A DNA stretch of 64,000 bases, from contig CAWAZL010000002.1 of NCBI GenBank assembly GCA_963786495.1, positions 1,302,001 to 1,366,000 of the forward strand. The letters run 5' to 3'. Both the position numbers and the translations under genes were made by a program. Below are positions 25,452-34,314 of the stretch, piece after piece. The notes beneath the pieces were generated by a model. It was given only the letters and a program-made list of their open reading frames with translations. It made no database searches and was not told the DNA's origin. Every line of letters begins with the position of its first letter. Within the stretch, counting starts at the first letter, position 1. Source of the DNA: JALZKA01 sp963786495. Its GTDB lineage: Bacteria; Actinomycetota; Thermoleophilia; Solirubrobacterales; 70-9.

Positions 25452-25850
25452 GTGTCTCCCCAGCCAAAGAAGAAGGGCCGTCCGCGCCGCAGGGTCCGCA
25501 AGAACGTCCCCTACGGGATCGCCCACATCAAGACTTCGTTCAATAACACGATCGTCACGATCACGGACCCAGAGGGCAACGTGATCGTCTGGGAGTCCGC
25601 CGGCTCGGCCGGGTTCAAGGGCTCGCGCAAGTCGACGCCGTTCGCCGCTCAGGTGACCGCTGATGCCGCCGCCCGCAAGGGCATGGAGCACGGCCTCGAG
25701 CGCGTCGAGGTCCATGCCAAGGGCGCAGGCTCCGGCCGGGACACAGCGATTCGCTCGCTCCAAGCCGCCGGACTCAACGTCACCACCGTCAAAGATGTCT
25801 CCCCGCAGGCCCACAACGGCTGCCGTCCCAAGAAGAGGCGGAGGGTCTAA
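25452..25850 (+). CDS. rpsK: 30S ribosomal protein uS11
   Basis: uS11 lies on the platform near the E site. The start is GTG 25452, giving 132 residues with a basic N-terminus (KKKGRPRRRVRKNVPYG). The IAHIKTSFNNTIVTITD block, the AAQVTADAAARKGMEHGLERVEVHAKGAGSGRDTAIRSLQAAGLNVTTVKDVSPQAHNGCRPKKRRRV C-terminal region and normal length identify it. It lies ten bases after rpsM and two before rpsD. Confidence 0.96.
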   Translation: MSPQPKKKGRPRRRVRKNVPYGIAHIKTSFNNTIVTITDPEGNVIVWESAGSAGFKGSRKSTPFAAQVTADAAARKGMEHGLERVEVHAKGAGSGRDTAIRSLQAAGLNVTTVKDVSPQAHNGCRPKKRRRV

Positions 25851-25852
25851 GC

Positions 25853-26473
25853 ATGGCTCGCGATACCGGAGCTCAGTGCAAGCAGTGCCGTCGCGAAGGG
25901 CAGAAGCTCTTCCTGAAGGGCGAGCGCTGCCTCACCGACAAGTGCGGCGTCGAGCGCCGCTCGTACCCGCCCGGCGAGCACGGCCGCACGCGCGTCCGTG
26001 CCTCGGAGTACCGCAACCAGCTCCGCGAGAAGCAGAAGACGCGCCGCTACTACCAGCTGCTCGAAAAGCAGTTCCGCGCCTACTACGAGAAGGCCGCACG
26101 CCAGCCCGGCGTCACAGGCGACAACCTCCTGCGCCTCCTCGAGCGCCGCTTCGACAACGTCTTGGTAAGGCTCGGCTTCGCGGCATCGCGCCGTCAGGCC
26201 AGGCAGCTCATCAGCCACGGACACTGGCTTGTGAACGGCCGTCGCGTAGATATCCCGAGCTACCAGGTCCGGCCCGACGACCTGATCCAGGTCAAGCCGG
26301 ACGCAAATGCGACGGACGTTGTCCGCGCTGCAACAGAACTGACCGCCGCGGTACCGCCGTGGCTCCAGGCCGATCACGACTCCTTGACCGCAAAGGTCCT
26401 CCGCCTGCCAGATCGCGCGGAGATCGAGACCCCGGTCCAGGAGCAGTTGATCGTCGAGCTCTACTCCAAGTAG
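25853..26473 (+). CDS. rpsD: 30S ribosomal protein uS4, zinc-binding form
   Basis: uS4 nucleates 30S assembly and affects fidelity. The 206-residue product begins MARDTGAQCKQCRREGQ. The CxxC pair plus two further cysteines (ERCLTDKCGVERR) form the zinc site of the C+ class. The S4 RNA-binding domain (LDNVLVRLGFAASRRQARQLISHGHWLVNGRRVDIPSY-like) is complete. In E. coli uS4 represses the alpha operon; whether this is so here is unknown. rpoA follows after 36 bases. Confidence 0.96.
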   Translation: MARDTGAQCKQCRREGQKLFLKGERCLTDKCGVERRSYPPGEHGRTRVRASEYRNQLREKQKTRRYYQLLEKQFRAYYEKAARQPGVTGDNLLRLLERRFDNVLVRLGFAASRRQARQLISHGHWLVNGRRVDIPSYQVRPDDLIQVKPDANATDVVRAATELTAAVPPWLQADHDSLTAKVLRLPDRAEIETPVQEQLIVELYSK

Positions 26474-26509
26474 CGCTCCCACGCACAAACCTGAAACGGA
26501 GTTGATTCC

Positions 26510-27487
26510 ATGACCACCCTGCCTGAATTCCAAGTCCCCAAGATCTCGAAGGAAGACGTCGCCGAGAACAAGGGCACGTTCACCATCGAGCCCCTCGACA
26601 AGGGCTTTGGCTACACGTTCGGTAACAGCCTGCGCCGCGTGCTGCTCTCCTCACTCGGAGGCGCCGCCATCACCAGCGTCCGCATCGAGGGCGTCGCGCA
26701 CGAGTTCTCGACCGTCCAGGGAGTCAAGGAGGACGTCACCGACATCGTCCTGAACCTGAAGGACATCGTCGTCCGGATGCATTCCGACGCCGATGAGGTC
26801 GAGGCCCCGCTCGTGGCGACCGGCCCCGGCGAGGTAACGGCCAAGGACATCGACCTGCCCGCGGGCGTCGAGATCCTGAACCCCGAGGCGCCGATCGCGA
26901 CCCTCGAGAAGAAGACCAAGCTCGAGATGTACCTCACGATCGGCCGCGGCCGGGGTTACTCGCCGGCCGAGGAGAACAAGTCCGAGGACCAGCCGATCGG
27001 CGTCGTTCCGATCGACTCGATCTTCTCGCCAATCCGTCGTGCCGCGTACTCCGTGGACTCCGCCCGAGTCGGGCAGCGCACGGACTTCGACAAGCTCGCG
27101 CTCGAGGTCGAGACCGACGGCTCCATCGAGCCCGGTTCGGCGCTGCGCGAGGCGGCCGAGATCCTGATCAAGTCGCTTGCGATCTTCACCGATGCGGACC
27201 GCGTCGATGAGCTGACCGCCCGCGACAACTTCGAGGCCCTTGCGGCTGCCGAGGGAGCTGCGCCAGGCGCCGCTCCGGCGGCCGACGGCGACGACCGCCT
27301 GATCGAGGAGCTCGAGGTCGGGGTCCGCGCCTACAACTGCCTCAAGCGAGCCGGCGTCCAGACGGTGGGCGATCTCGTCCAGCGCTCGGAATCCGAACTC
27401 AACGCGATCCCGAACTTCGGGCGCCGTTCGACCGAAGAGGTCATTGACGCGCTTCACCAGCTCGGGCTCTCGCTCCGCGGCGAGTAA
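26510..27487 (+). CDS. rpoA: RNA polymerase alpha subunit
   Basis: The alpha subunit nucleates RNA polymerase assembly and contacts promoter UP elements and activators. The 325-residue product starts at ATG 26510. The N-terminal dimerisation domain (about residues 1-235) has PLDKGFGYTFGNSLRRVLLSSLGGAAITSV and FSPIRRAAYSVDSARVGQRTDFDKL. An Ala/Pro-rich linker follows (GAAPGAAPAADG). The C-terminal domain has the double helix-hairpin-helix VRAYNCLKRAGVQTVGDLVQRSESELNAIPNFGRRSTEEV. Length is normal. Confidence 0.98.
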   Translation: MTTLPEFQVPKISKEDVAENKGTFTIEPLDKGFGYTFGNSLRRVLLSSLGGAAITSVRIEGVAHEFSTVQGVKEDVTDIVLNLKDIVVRMHSDADEVEAPLVATGPGEVTAKDIDLPAGVEILNPEAPIATLEKKTKLEMYLTIGRGRGYSPAEENKSEDQPIGVVPIDSIFSPIRRAAYSVDSARVGQRTDFDKLALEVETDGSIEPGSALREAAEILIKSLAIFTDADRVDELTARDNFEALAAAEGAAPGAAPAADGDDRLIEELEVGVRAYNCLKRAGVQTVGDLVQRSESELNAIPNFGRRSTEEVIDALHQLGLSLRGE

Positions 27488-27506
27488 CGTTTTGTCGTAG
27501 GTCCCC

Positions 27507-27860
27507 ATGCGTCACTCGAAGCAAAAAGGCAAGCTCAACCGCGACAAGGCGCATCGCAAGGCGCTGATGTTGAACCTCTGCCGCGAGGTGATCGATCACG
27601 AGCGGATCAAGACGTCCGAGGCGAAGGCCAAGGCCGTCAAGCCGCAGCTCGAGAAGCTGATCACCCTCGGCAAGCGCGGTGACCTCCATGCCCGCCGCCA
27701 GGCGCTCTCGAAGCTCGGGCAGGACAAGTTCCTGGTCCACAAGCTCTTCGAGGAGATCGCTCCGCGCTACGAGGAGCGGCCAGGCGGCTACACGCGCATC
27801 GTGAAGCTTGGCCCGCGCCGGTCGGATTCGACCGAGATGGTCTTTCTCGAGCTGGTCTAG
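27507..27860 (+). CDS. rplQ: 50S ribosomal protein bL17
   Basis: bL17 lies near the tunnel exit. The 117-residue product begins MRHSKQKGKLNRDKAHRKALMLNLCREVIDHERIKTSEAKAKAV, the family signature, and ends GGYTRIVKLGPRRSDSTEMVFLELV. Length is normal and no long actinobacterial tail is present. It is the last ribosomal protein of the cluster; truA follows after a 35-bp gap that contains a strong hairpin. Confidence 0.97.
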   Translation: MRHSKQKGKLNRDKAHRKALMLNLCREVIDHERIKTSEAKAKAVKPQLEKLITLGKRGDLHARRQALSKLGQDKFLVHKLFEEIAPRYEERPGGYTRIVKLGPRRSDSTEMVFLELV

Positions 27861-27861
27861 T

Positions 27862-27895
27862 CCGGCCTTCCCCTCCGGGGGGCCGGTCAGACACC
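27862..27895 (+). terminator. Hairpin and degenerate 13-bp repeat between rplQ and truA
   Basis: Nested stems CCGGCC (27862-27867) with GGCCGG (27881-27886), and CCCC-TCC-GGGG (27870-27880) inside, form a stable hairpin with a two-base bulge and no U-tract. The right side continues as CCGGTCAGACACC, which resembles a degraded copy of the reverse-strand form GGGGTCAGACCCC. It may limit read-through into truA. Confidence 0.4.
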
Positions 27896-28678
27896 TTGGC
27901 CACCTTCAAGCTGACGATTGCCTACGATGGGTCCGGCTTTTCCGGCTGGGCCCGGCAGCCTGGGCTTCGCACTGTCCAGCAGGTGCTCGAGGACGGCGTT
28001 AGCCAGATCCTAAGTGGAACTCCCGTAGAGCTGACCGTCGCGGGCCGCACCGATACCGGCGTTCACGCGCTGGGGCAGGTGGCGACCTTCGAGCTCGACC
28101 GCGAGCCGCCCGACCGCTTCGCATCGCGCATCAACGCCGTGCTGCCGCGCGATGTCTCGGTGCTGGCGTGCGAGGAAGCCCCTGAAGGTTTCAACGCGCG
28201 TCGCTGGGCCACGTCGCGTCGCTACCGCTACCGAATTCTCACCACTGAGCACCGCACGCCATTCGAGGAGGGGCGAGCGCTCTGGTGGCCACAAGGATTG
28301 GACCGCGCAGCGCTCGATGCCTGTGCGGCGGCCATCGTTGGCGAACACGACTTCACCGCTTTCACCCCCACGCAGACCGAGCATGTGCGGTTCAAGCGCA
28401 ACGTGCTCTCGGCCGCGTGGGAAGACGAGTGTGAGGCGATTGTGGCCTTCGACATCACGGCGGACGCATTCATGCGCAACATGATCCGCGTGCTGGTCGG
28501 AACGATGCTGGAGGTGGGTCTGGGCAAGCGCACCGTGGAGAACTTCGTTTCACTTCTGAACGGCGTGCCACGTGACCGCGCGGGGGACACGGCGCCGGCG
28601 CACGGCCTGTACTTTGCGGGCGTCGAGTACGGAGACGGCCCGGCCTTCGTCCACGAGCCGGAGCCTTCGGCCCGGTAG
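27896..28678 (+). CDS. truA: tRNA pseudouridine(38-40) synthase TruA
   Basis: TruA makes pseudouridine at positions 38-40 of tRNA anticodon arms. The start is TTG 27896 (LATFKLTIAYDGSGFSGW), with YDGxxFxGW family motif. The 260-residue product has the catalytic Asp53 in VAGRTDTGVHALGQ, the FNARRWATSRRYRYRI motif and the FMRNMIRVLVGTMLEVGLGKR segment. Length is normal. Its position after rplQ is common in actinobacteria. No Shine-Dalgarno is visible next to the TTG. Confidence 0.95.
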   Translation: MATFKLTIAYDGSGFSGWARQPGLRTVQQVLEDGVSQILSGTPVELTVAGRTDTGVHALGQVATFELDREPPDRFASRINAVLPRDVSVLACEEAPEGFNARRWATSRRYRYRILTTEHRTPFEEGRALWWPQGLDRAALDACAAAIVGEHDFTAFTPTQTEHVRFKRNVLSAAWEDECEAIVAFDITADAFMRNMIRVLVGTMLEVGLGKRTVENFVSLLNGVPRDRAGDTAPAHGLYFAGVEYGDGPAFVHEPEPSAR

Positions 28679-28688
28679 GTCGAAGGGC

Positions 28689-28719
28689 TTGCGTCAGGAG
28701 CGGGGGCGGTTCATAGACT
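28689..28719 (+). promoter_or_regulatory. Candidate surE promoter (leaderless)
   Basis: TTGCGT (28689-28694) and TAGACT (28714-28719) are separated by 19 bp, a little long. The -10-like box ends nine bases before the surE ATG at 28729, leaving no room for a Shine-Dalgarno, so a leaderless mRNA is likely. Confidence 0.5.
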
Positions 28720-28728
28720 CGTTCGTAG

Positions 28729-29550
28729 ATGCGTGTTCTGGTCACAAACGACGATGGGATCCGCGCCCAAGGCATCCAGGCCCTCCGCCGGTCCCTCCGC
28801 GAGCTTGACGACGTGGAGGTCCACGTCGTCGCTCCTGACTCGAACCGCTCCGCGACCGCGCGCAGCATCACGACCCGCTCGCCCCTGTGGGTCGAAGAGG
28901 TCGAGTTCGACGACGGGGACCGAGGGTTTGCGACCGAGGGAACGCCGGTCGACTGCGTCCGGTTCGCCGACCTCGGCCTTTTAGGCGAGAGGCCCGACCT
29001 GATCGTTTCGGGGATCAACCACGGCTCCAACCTGGGTGACGACGTGACCTACTCCGGGACCGTGGCGGCGGCCTTCGAGGGGATCATCCTCGGGATCCCC
29101 GCAATCGCTCTATCCCTGCAGTCGTCCAAGGGCGAGATGGGATTCATGCCGGGCCGCACCTTCGATTTCAGCTTCGCGGCCTCGCTCGCCGCGCGGCTCG
29201 TCGAAAAGATGCGCGAGGAGCCTATGCCCGAGGGCACGCTCCTGAACGTAAACGTGCCTGCGGGCGAGCCACAGGGCGTCGAGATCACGAAGCTCGGCAA
29301 ACGCCTCTACAACGACGAGCTGAAGCTGGTCGAGGAGGACTCCGAGGGCCGCCGGCGCTACCGGATCTACGGCTTTGAGCCGTCATTCGAGGACGAGCCG
29401 GGCACCGACCTGGCGGCGCTCGCGCGGGGCAAGGTGGCCTTGACACCGATCCACTTCGACCTGACCCACCACGACGGCCTGGACGGGCTCGGCGCCTGGA
29501 ACCCCGATGACCTCCTGGACGCCGCTACGAAGGCCATCCCGCCCGCATGA
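28729..29550 (+). CDS. surE: 5'/3'-nucleotidase SurE
   Basis: SurE is a metal-dependent phosphatase acting on nucleoside monophosphates, linked to stress survival. The 273-residue product begins MRVLVTNDDGIRAQGI with the metal ligands Asp8 and Asp9. A further ligand Ser is in VAPDSNRSATARSIT and Asn in VSGINHGSNLGDDVTYSGTVAAA, all family motifs. The C-terminal part carries TPIHFDLTHHDGLD. It overlaps ligA by ATGA (29547-29550), so the two are translationally coupled. Confidence 0.95.
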   Translation: MRVLVTNDDGIRAQGIQALRRSLRELDDVEVHVVAPDSNRSATARSITTRSPLWVEEVEFDDGDRGFATEGTPVDCVRFADLGLLGERPDLIVSGINHGSNLGDDVTYSGTVAAAFEGIILGIPAIALSLQSSKGEMGFMPGRTFDFSFAASLAARLVEKMREEPMPEGTLLNVNVPAGEPQGVEITKLGKRLYNDELKLVEEDSEGRRRYRIYGFEPSFEDEPGTDLAALARGKVALTPIHFDLTHHDGLDGLGAWNPDDLLDAATKAIPPA

Positions 29551-31562
29551 GCACTGATCCATCCGCACGCGCAGACGAGCTCAGGAGCATCCTCGAGTAC
29601 CACAACGAGCTCTATTACGACAAGGACGATCCGGAGATCGGAGACGACGAGTACGACGATCTGATCAACGAGCTCCGGGCCCTTGAGGCCGAGCACCCGG
29701 AGCTCCAAACGCCGGAGTCGCCCACGCAGCGCGTCGGCAGCAGCCCGCTCTCGCGCTTCGAGGAGGTCGAACACCCCGAGCCGATGCTCTCGCTCGCGAA
29801 CGCGCGCTCGGAGGAGGACCTGCGCGCGTGGGAGAAGCGGATCGCGAACCTGCTCAAGCGCTTCGACATCACCGCCGCTGAGACGTCATACATCTCCGAG
29901 CCCAAGATCGACGGACTAGCGATATCGCTGATCTACGAGAACGGGAAGCTCATCCGCGGGGTAACGCGCGGCGATGGGCGCGTCGGGGAGGACGTCACTC
30001 ACAACGTCAAGACGATCGGCGATATTCCTCATGAGATCCCGGACGCGCCTGAGATGATCGAGGTGCGCGGCGAGATCTACTACCCGCGCTCGGGCTTCAT
30101 CAAGATGAACGAGGAGCGTGCCGAGGCGGGGGAGTCCACCTTCGCCAACCCGCGGAACGCAGCTGCCGGGACGATCCGGCAGCTCGATCCCAAAATCGCT
30201 GCGGCGCGGCCACTCGCGATGTGGTGCTACGCGATCGGCGCCCGGGTCGGCGTCGAACATGCGACGCACCAGGACGAGATCGACTGGCTTCGCGAACGTG
30301 GCTTCGCTGTCGAAGAGTCGATCGAACACCACGAGGGCATCGACTCGGTGGTCACCAAGTGCAAGTGGTGGGAGGATCGGCGCGAAGGGCTCGACTACGA
30401 GATCGACGGCGTCGTCGTGAAGGTGAACGAGCGGGCGCTGTGGCGCGAGCTCGGCGTGGTCGGCCGCGAGCCCCGCTGGGCGATCGCATGGAAGTTCCCG
30501 CCGATCACGGCCACCACCGAGCTTCGGCACGTCGTATGGAACGTGGGACGCGTCGGCAACCTGATCCCGTTTGCGCAGCTCGAGCCCGTCCAGGTCGGGG
30601 GCGTCACGGTCAGCCAGGCAACCCTTCACAACGAAGAGGACCTGGCGCGCAAGGATGTCCGCGAGGGCGACATCGTGGTCGTGACCAGGGCGGGCGACGT
30701 CATCCCGCAGGTGATCGCGCCGCTCACGCAGCGGCGCGAGGGAAAGCGCCTCCGCAAGGCGAAGCCGCCGAAGAAATGCCCGCGCTGCGACACACCGATC
30801 GTGAAGCCCGAGGACTCGGTCTTCAGCATCTGCCCAAACCGCCGCGGCTGCCCCGGGCAGACGTTCCAGCGCATCAAGCACTTCACCGCGGTCATGGACA
30901 TCGAGGGCTTCGGCGAGAAGCTCTCGTACCGCTTCCTCGAGGAGGGCCTGATCAAAGACCAGGCCGATATCTACGACATCACCGAGGAAGATCTCCAAGG
31001 CCTGGAGGGGTTCGGCGAGATCTCGGCCCGCAACCTCAAGGCCGCGATCGACCAATCCTTAAAGCAGCCGTATTCGATCGTTCTGTTCGCGCTGGGCCTG
31101 CCTGGCATCGGCTACGTCACGGCTCAGGCTCTGGCCGAGCACTTCGGGACCGTCGATGGTCTATTGGCGGCTGATCCCGAAACGATCGAGGAGGTCGAGG
31201 GCGTCGGGCCGATCACGGCCACCCAGATCGCCGAAGAGCTCTCAGAAGAGGCGACGCGCGACCTGATCGAGCGCCTCCGCCGGCGCGGGCTCCGCTTCGA
31301 GCTGGACGAGTCCGAGCGCCGCGCCCAGGGCGGCCCGCTCGACGGCAAGACCTTCGTGATCACCGGGACCCTGCCCAACCTCTCGCGCGACGAGGCCTCG
31401 ACGCGCATCAAGCGCGCAGGCGGCAAGGTCACCGGCTCGGTCTCGAAGAAGACCGACTACGTGGTGGCCGGCGACAGCCCCGGCTCGAAGCTCGCGAAGG
31501 CGGAGAACCTGGGCGTCGATGTGATCGACGAGGCCGCGCTGGAGAAGCTGCTCGCAACGTGA
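29547..31562 (+). CDS. ligA: NAD-dependent DNA ligase LigA
   Basis: LigA seals nicks in replication and repair. The 671-residue product has the domain order of the family. The Ia NAD-binding domain (YYDKDDPEIGDDEYDDL) comes first. The adenylation domain has Lys120 in SEPKIDGLAISL and EVRGEIYYPRSGF. Then come the OB fold, a four-cysteine zinc finger (CPRCDTPIV and CPNRRGCPGQ), helix-hairpin-helix repeats (LEGFGEISARNL, IEEVEGVGPITATQIAE) and a BRCT domain from about residue 595. The start overlaps surE. A palindromic repeat follows the stop. Confidence 0.97.
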   Translation: MSTDPSARADELRSILEYHNELYYDKDDPEIGDDEYDDLINELRALEAEHPELQTPESPTQRVGSSPLSRFEEVEHPEPMLSLANARSEEDLRAWEKRIANLLKRFDITAAETSYISEPKIDGLAISLIYENGKLIRGVTRGDGRVGEDVTHNVKTIGDIPHEIPDAPEMIEVRGEIYYPRSGFIKMNEERAEAGESTFANPRNAAAGTIRQLDPKIAAARPLAMWCYAIGARVGVEHATHQDEIDWLRERGFAVEESIEHHEGIDSVVTKCKWWEDRREGLDYEIDGVVVKVNERALWRELGVVGREPRWAIAWKFPPITATTELRHVVWNVGRVGNLIPFAQLEPVQVGGVTVSQATLHNEEDLARKDVREGDIVVVTRAGDVIPQVIAPLTQRREGKRLRKAKPPKKCPRCDTPIVKPEDSVFSICPNRRGCPGQTFQRIKHFTAVMDIEGFGEKLSYRFLEEGLIKDQADIYDITEEDLQGLEGFGEISARNLKAAIDQSLKQPYSIVLFALGLPGIGYVTAQALAEHFGTVDGLLAADPETIEEVEGVGPITATQIAEELSEEATRDLIERLRRRGLRFELDESERRAQGGPLDGKTFVITGTLPNLSRDEASTRIKRAGGKVTGSVSKKTDYVVAGDSPGSKLAKAENLGVDVIDEAALEKLLAT

Positions 31563-31578
31563 TGGGGCGCCTGGCTCG

Positions 31579-31601
31579 GTGCCAGGCACCGTGCCTGGCA
31601 C
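31579..31601. repeat. GTGCCAGGCAC inverted repeat between ligA and the PBP4 gene
   Basis: GTGCCAGGCAC (31579-31589) and GTGCCTGGCAC (31591-31601) are exact reverse complements with one base between. They lie in the convergent gap and run into the stop codon of the minus-strand gene. The element may act as a bidirectional terminator, or be one member of a dispersed repeat family; CCAGGCAC motifs recur at about 24776 and 24812. Confidence 0.6.
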
Positions 31602-32932
31602 TAGCGGTACCGGGCTATCGCTGCGGCCATTGCGTCCTGGGCGCGTCTTGCGGCGTCGAGCGAGACGTTGTTCATGAGGATCGAGAAGGCCACCTGGCCG
31701 GCGCCAGCGCGGCAGTAGCCCGAGAGCGCGCTCACCCCGTCGATGGTGCCGGTTTTCGCGCGGCAGCTGCCCTCAGCCGCCGTGTTCCGCATCCTCGAGG
31801 AGAGCGTTCCGGTCTTCCCGGCGATGGCGAGCGATTCGTAGAAGGCGGCCTTCTCGGAGTCGTCTCTTCGCATGTAGGCCAAAAGCTGGGCGACGTTCTT
31901 GGGCGACGAGGTGTTCGACCGCGCAAGGCCTGAGCCATTGACCAGGTTCACGCCGCTACCGGCCTTCCTGGCGAAGGTTTCAGTCCGGCTTGCGCCGCGC
32001 GCGGTCGTCCCCTGCTTGCTCGGCCCGGTGCCGATTCTTTTCAGCAGCATCTCGGCGTAGAAGTTGTCGGACGGCGTATTGGTCTGGTTGACGAGAGCCT
32101 TTGCGGTCGGCGAACTGACGCTGCCAAGCGGATCGCTTTCGAACAGGCTCTCCGGAACGCCGTCGACCTTCACTCCGCCCGTCACGCGGACGCCGCGCTC
32201 CTTCAACTCGGCGATCAATTCGGCGCCCGCGTTGCGGGCCGGACTAGGCGCATAGCGGCCGCCCTGAGTGCCGCGATTAAAAGAGAGTCCCGAGAGCGTT
32301 GGCAGATCGCCTGGATCGGGGGTGACGCCAGGCATCGGGACCGAGCGAGCCCCGTCGAAGACGGTGGGGTCCGCGACCAGCTTGCCTTTGACCCGCCGGA
32401 TGCCCGCGTTCTTCACCGCCTGCGCCAGGGGGCCGAGGCTCGTGAGCGGGAGGTTGTGAGCGTGGGCGAAGCCGGCGGAAGCCAGGGCCGGGTCGCCGTC
32501 GCCAACGAGGACCAGGCTGCCCTTCAGGGTGCGCTCGCGGCCTCCGGTGCGCTTGCCGCGCTCGAAAACGCGCGTCTCCAGGCGGCTATTCGCGCCGAAC
32601 TTCTCGAGGTAGGCGGCAGTCGGAAAAAGCTTCGAGTTGGAGGCCAAGATCCGCGAGCTGGAGCCGGAATCGGAGTAGATGAGGCGGTTCGAGTTCGCGT
32701 CGGTGTCGTACACGTACGCGCCCGACGCCCCGCCGACCGAGTCCATCTGGTTCTCGAGGATCCTGCGCAGGCGATCGCGCGAAATGGCTTTCTTGGCCGC
32801 CAGGGCGCTTCCCTGGCGCGCGACCGGGGTAGACCCTCCCTCACGAAGTTCCTGCGACGCGGAGGTTTCCGCGGTGCCCACCAGCAGCGCCACCGTCGCG
32901 AGAGTCCCTGCCAGCGCCCGCAAATTGGCCAT
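31601..32932 (-). CDS. dacB: D-alanyl-D-alanine carboxypeptidase/endopeptidase, PBP4 type (peptidase S13)
   Basis: A periplasmic or surface enzyme that trims or cuts peptidoglycan cross-links. The start at ATG 32932 (MANLRALAGTLATVALLVG) gives 443 residues with a signal peptide; the longer frame upstream lacks support. The three penicillin-binding motifs are present: SxxK as Ser98-Asn-Ser-Lys101 (ASNSKLFPTAA), SxN as TPSDNFYAEML, and KTG in CRAKTGTIDGVSALSGY. The inserted domain between the first two motifs (TLKGSLVLVGDGDPAL) is typical of class C PBPs. A TATCTT box six bases before the ATG suggests leaderless transcription. Confidence 0.93.
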   Translation of the reverse strand: MANLRALAGTLATVALLVGTAETSASQELREGGSTPVARQGSALAAKKAISRDRLRRILENQMDSVGGASGAYVYDTDANSNRLIYSDSGSSSRILASNSKLFPTAAYLEKFGANSRLETRVFERGKRTGGRERTLKGSLVLVGDGDPALASAGFAHAHNLPLTSLGPLAQAVKNAGIRRVKGKLVADPTVFDGARSVPMPGVTPDPGDLPTLSGLSFNRGTQGGRYAPSPARNAGAELIAELKERGVRVTGGVKVDGVPESLFESDPLGSVSSPTAKALVNQTNTPSDNFYAEMLLKRIGTGPSKQGTTARGASRTETFARKAGSGVNLVNGSGLARSNTSSPKNVAQLLAYMRRDDSEKAAFYESLAIAGKTGTLSSRMRNTAAEGSCRAKTGTIDGVSALSGYCRAGAGQVAFSILMNNVSLDAARRAQDAMAAAIARYR

Positions 32933-32938
32933 TTGTCG

Positions 32939-32944
32939 AAGATA
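32939..32944 (-). promoter_or_regulatory. Candidate -10 box for the PBP4 gene (leaderless)
   Basis: On the minus strand TATCTT lies six bases before the ATG at 32932. This gap is too short for a Shine-Dalgarno. The divergent patatin gene has its own -10 about 50 bp away. Confidence 0.45.
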
Positions 32945-32993
32945 GCGAGCCTGATTTTGGCCCGAATACGAACGTAAGTTCCGGTCTGCCTGC

Positions 32994-32999
32994 GATAAT
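32994..32999 (+). promoter_or_regulatory. Candidate extended -10 for the patatin gene
   Basis: TGCGATAAT (32991-32999) is an extended -10 motif. It ends seven bases before the ATG at 33007, which makes 33007 the likely start and places the ATG at 32998 inside the promoter. Confidence 0.5.
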
Positions 33000-33006
33000 G
33001 CCCCCG

Positions 33007-34305
33007 ATGGGCAAAGTCGTCGAGCTCGACACGTCGGGCAACTCGCAGTCGCGGGCACAGAAGGCTAGAAGGGGCAAGCGGAGCGCCTCCAAAACAGCGC
33101 TCGTCCTCGGTGGCGGCGGCTTCACAGGCGGCGTCTATGAGATCGGCGCGTTGCGCGCCCTCGACCTCCTGGCCGTCAACCACACCGTCAACGAGTTCGA
33201 CATCTACGTGGGCACGAGTGCCGGCTCGTTCATCGCAAGCCTCACCGCGAACGGCGTCACCCCCGAGGAGATGATGCGGGTCCTGAATTCGGACCTCCGC
33301 TCACCCATCCCCGACATCGATCTGTCCATGCTCCTGCGGCCCAACTACGGCGGTTTCGTGCGCGGCTCGCTGACGCTGCCGCTGAAGATCGCCGGGATCG
33401 TCAAGGAGGTCTTCGAAAAGGAATCTTCCATCGTTGACTTGGCTACGGGCCTCGCGGGCCTTCTGCCCTCCGGCTTCTACAAGGGCACGGGCATCGAGCA
33501 TTACGTTCACGAGGTCCTCTCGGACCCCGACCGCACCGACGACTTCCGCCACCTCTCATCCGAGCTCTATCTGACCGCCACCGACCTGGACACGACCGAG
33601 CGCGTGATCTTGGGCGAGGGCGAGTGGGCCGACGTGCCGATCTCCAAGGCTGTCGCCGCCTCGGGCGCCTTGCCGATGATCTACGAGCCCGTCGAGATCA
33701 AGGGCCGCGAGTTCATCGACGGCGGCATCCTCTCGACCACGAACATCGACGTGGCGATCGAGCGCGGCGCCAAGTTCGTCGTTGTGATCAACCCGCTCGT
33801 TCCCTATGTGAACGACTTCGGCAAGACGATCCCGACCGTCACGGGCTCGCGCGTGCAGCACGTCTCCGACATGGGCCTCGCCGGAATCGGCAACCAGGTC
33901 TTCCGCATGATGTCCCACGACCGGCTTCATCGCGCCGTCGAGATCTGGGAGGAGCGCTACCCGGGTGTCGACATCGTCCTGATCGAGCCCGAGCTCGACG
34001 ACGCGCTCATGTTCGGCACCTCGATCCTGGACTACAAGGCCCGCCTCGAGATCGCCAAGCACGGCTTTGAGTCCGTCACCCTGAAGCTGGCGCGCGACTA
34101 CGACCGCTACCGGGCGATCGCCCAGCGCCACGGCATCGAAATCTCAAAGCGCCGCGTGCGCCACGCGATGGATCACGTCGAGCGCGCCGCCGAAAGCCGC
34201 GCCGGGTGGCGTCGAGTCCTGGAGCAGACGACATCCACGCTCATGCGCTCCGGGCCAAAGGCCGTCCCTGAGGCCGTCGATGAAGAAGAAGCGCTCGACG
34301 CCTGA
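33007..34305 (+). CDS. Patatin-like phospholipase
   Basis: A serine lipid acyl hydrolase of the patatin/RssA type. The oxyanion hole motif GGGGFTGGVYEIG lies near residue 35, the nucleophile elbow GTSAG near residue 70 and the Asp of the dyad in FIDGGIL near residue 240. About 30 basic residues precede the domain (SRAQKARRGKRSAS). The 432-residue length leaves a long C-terminal region (from HDRLHRAVEIWEERYPGVDI) typical of bacterial two-part patatins. Likely cytosolic or membrane-associated and active on phospholipids. The start is set at 33007 because a -10-like box covers the earlier ATG at 32998. Confidence 0.88.
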   Translation: MGKVVELDTSGNSQSRAQKARRGKRSASKTALVLGGGGFTGGVYEIGALRALDLLAVNHTVNEFDIYVGTSAGSFIASLTANGVTPEEMMRVLNSDLRSPIPDIDLSMLLRPNYGGFVRGSLTLPLKIAGIVKEVFEKESSIVDLATGLAGLLPSGFYKGTGIEHYVHEVLSDPDRTDDFRHLSSELYLTATDLDTTERVILGEGEWADVPISKAVAASGALPMIYEPVEIKGREFIDGGILSTTNIDVAIERGAKFVVVINPLVPYVNDFGKTIPTVTGSRVQHVSDMGLAGIGNQVFRMMSHDRLHRAVEIWEERYPGVDIVLIEPELDDALMFGTSILDYKARLEIAKHGFESVTLKLARDYDRYRAIAQRHGIEISKRRVRHAMDHVERAAESRAGWRRVLEQTTSTLMRSGPKAVPEAVDEEEALDA

Positions 34306-34314
34306 GCGCCGGCC

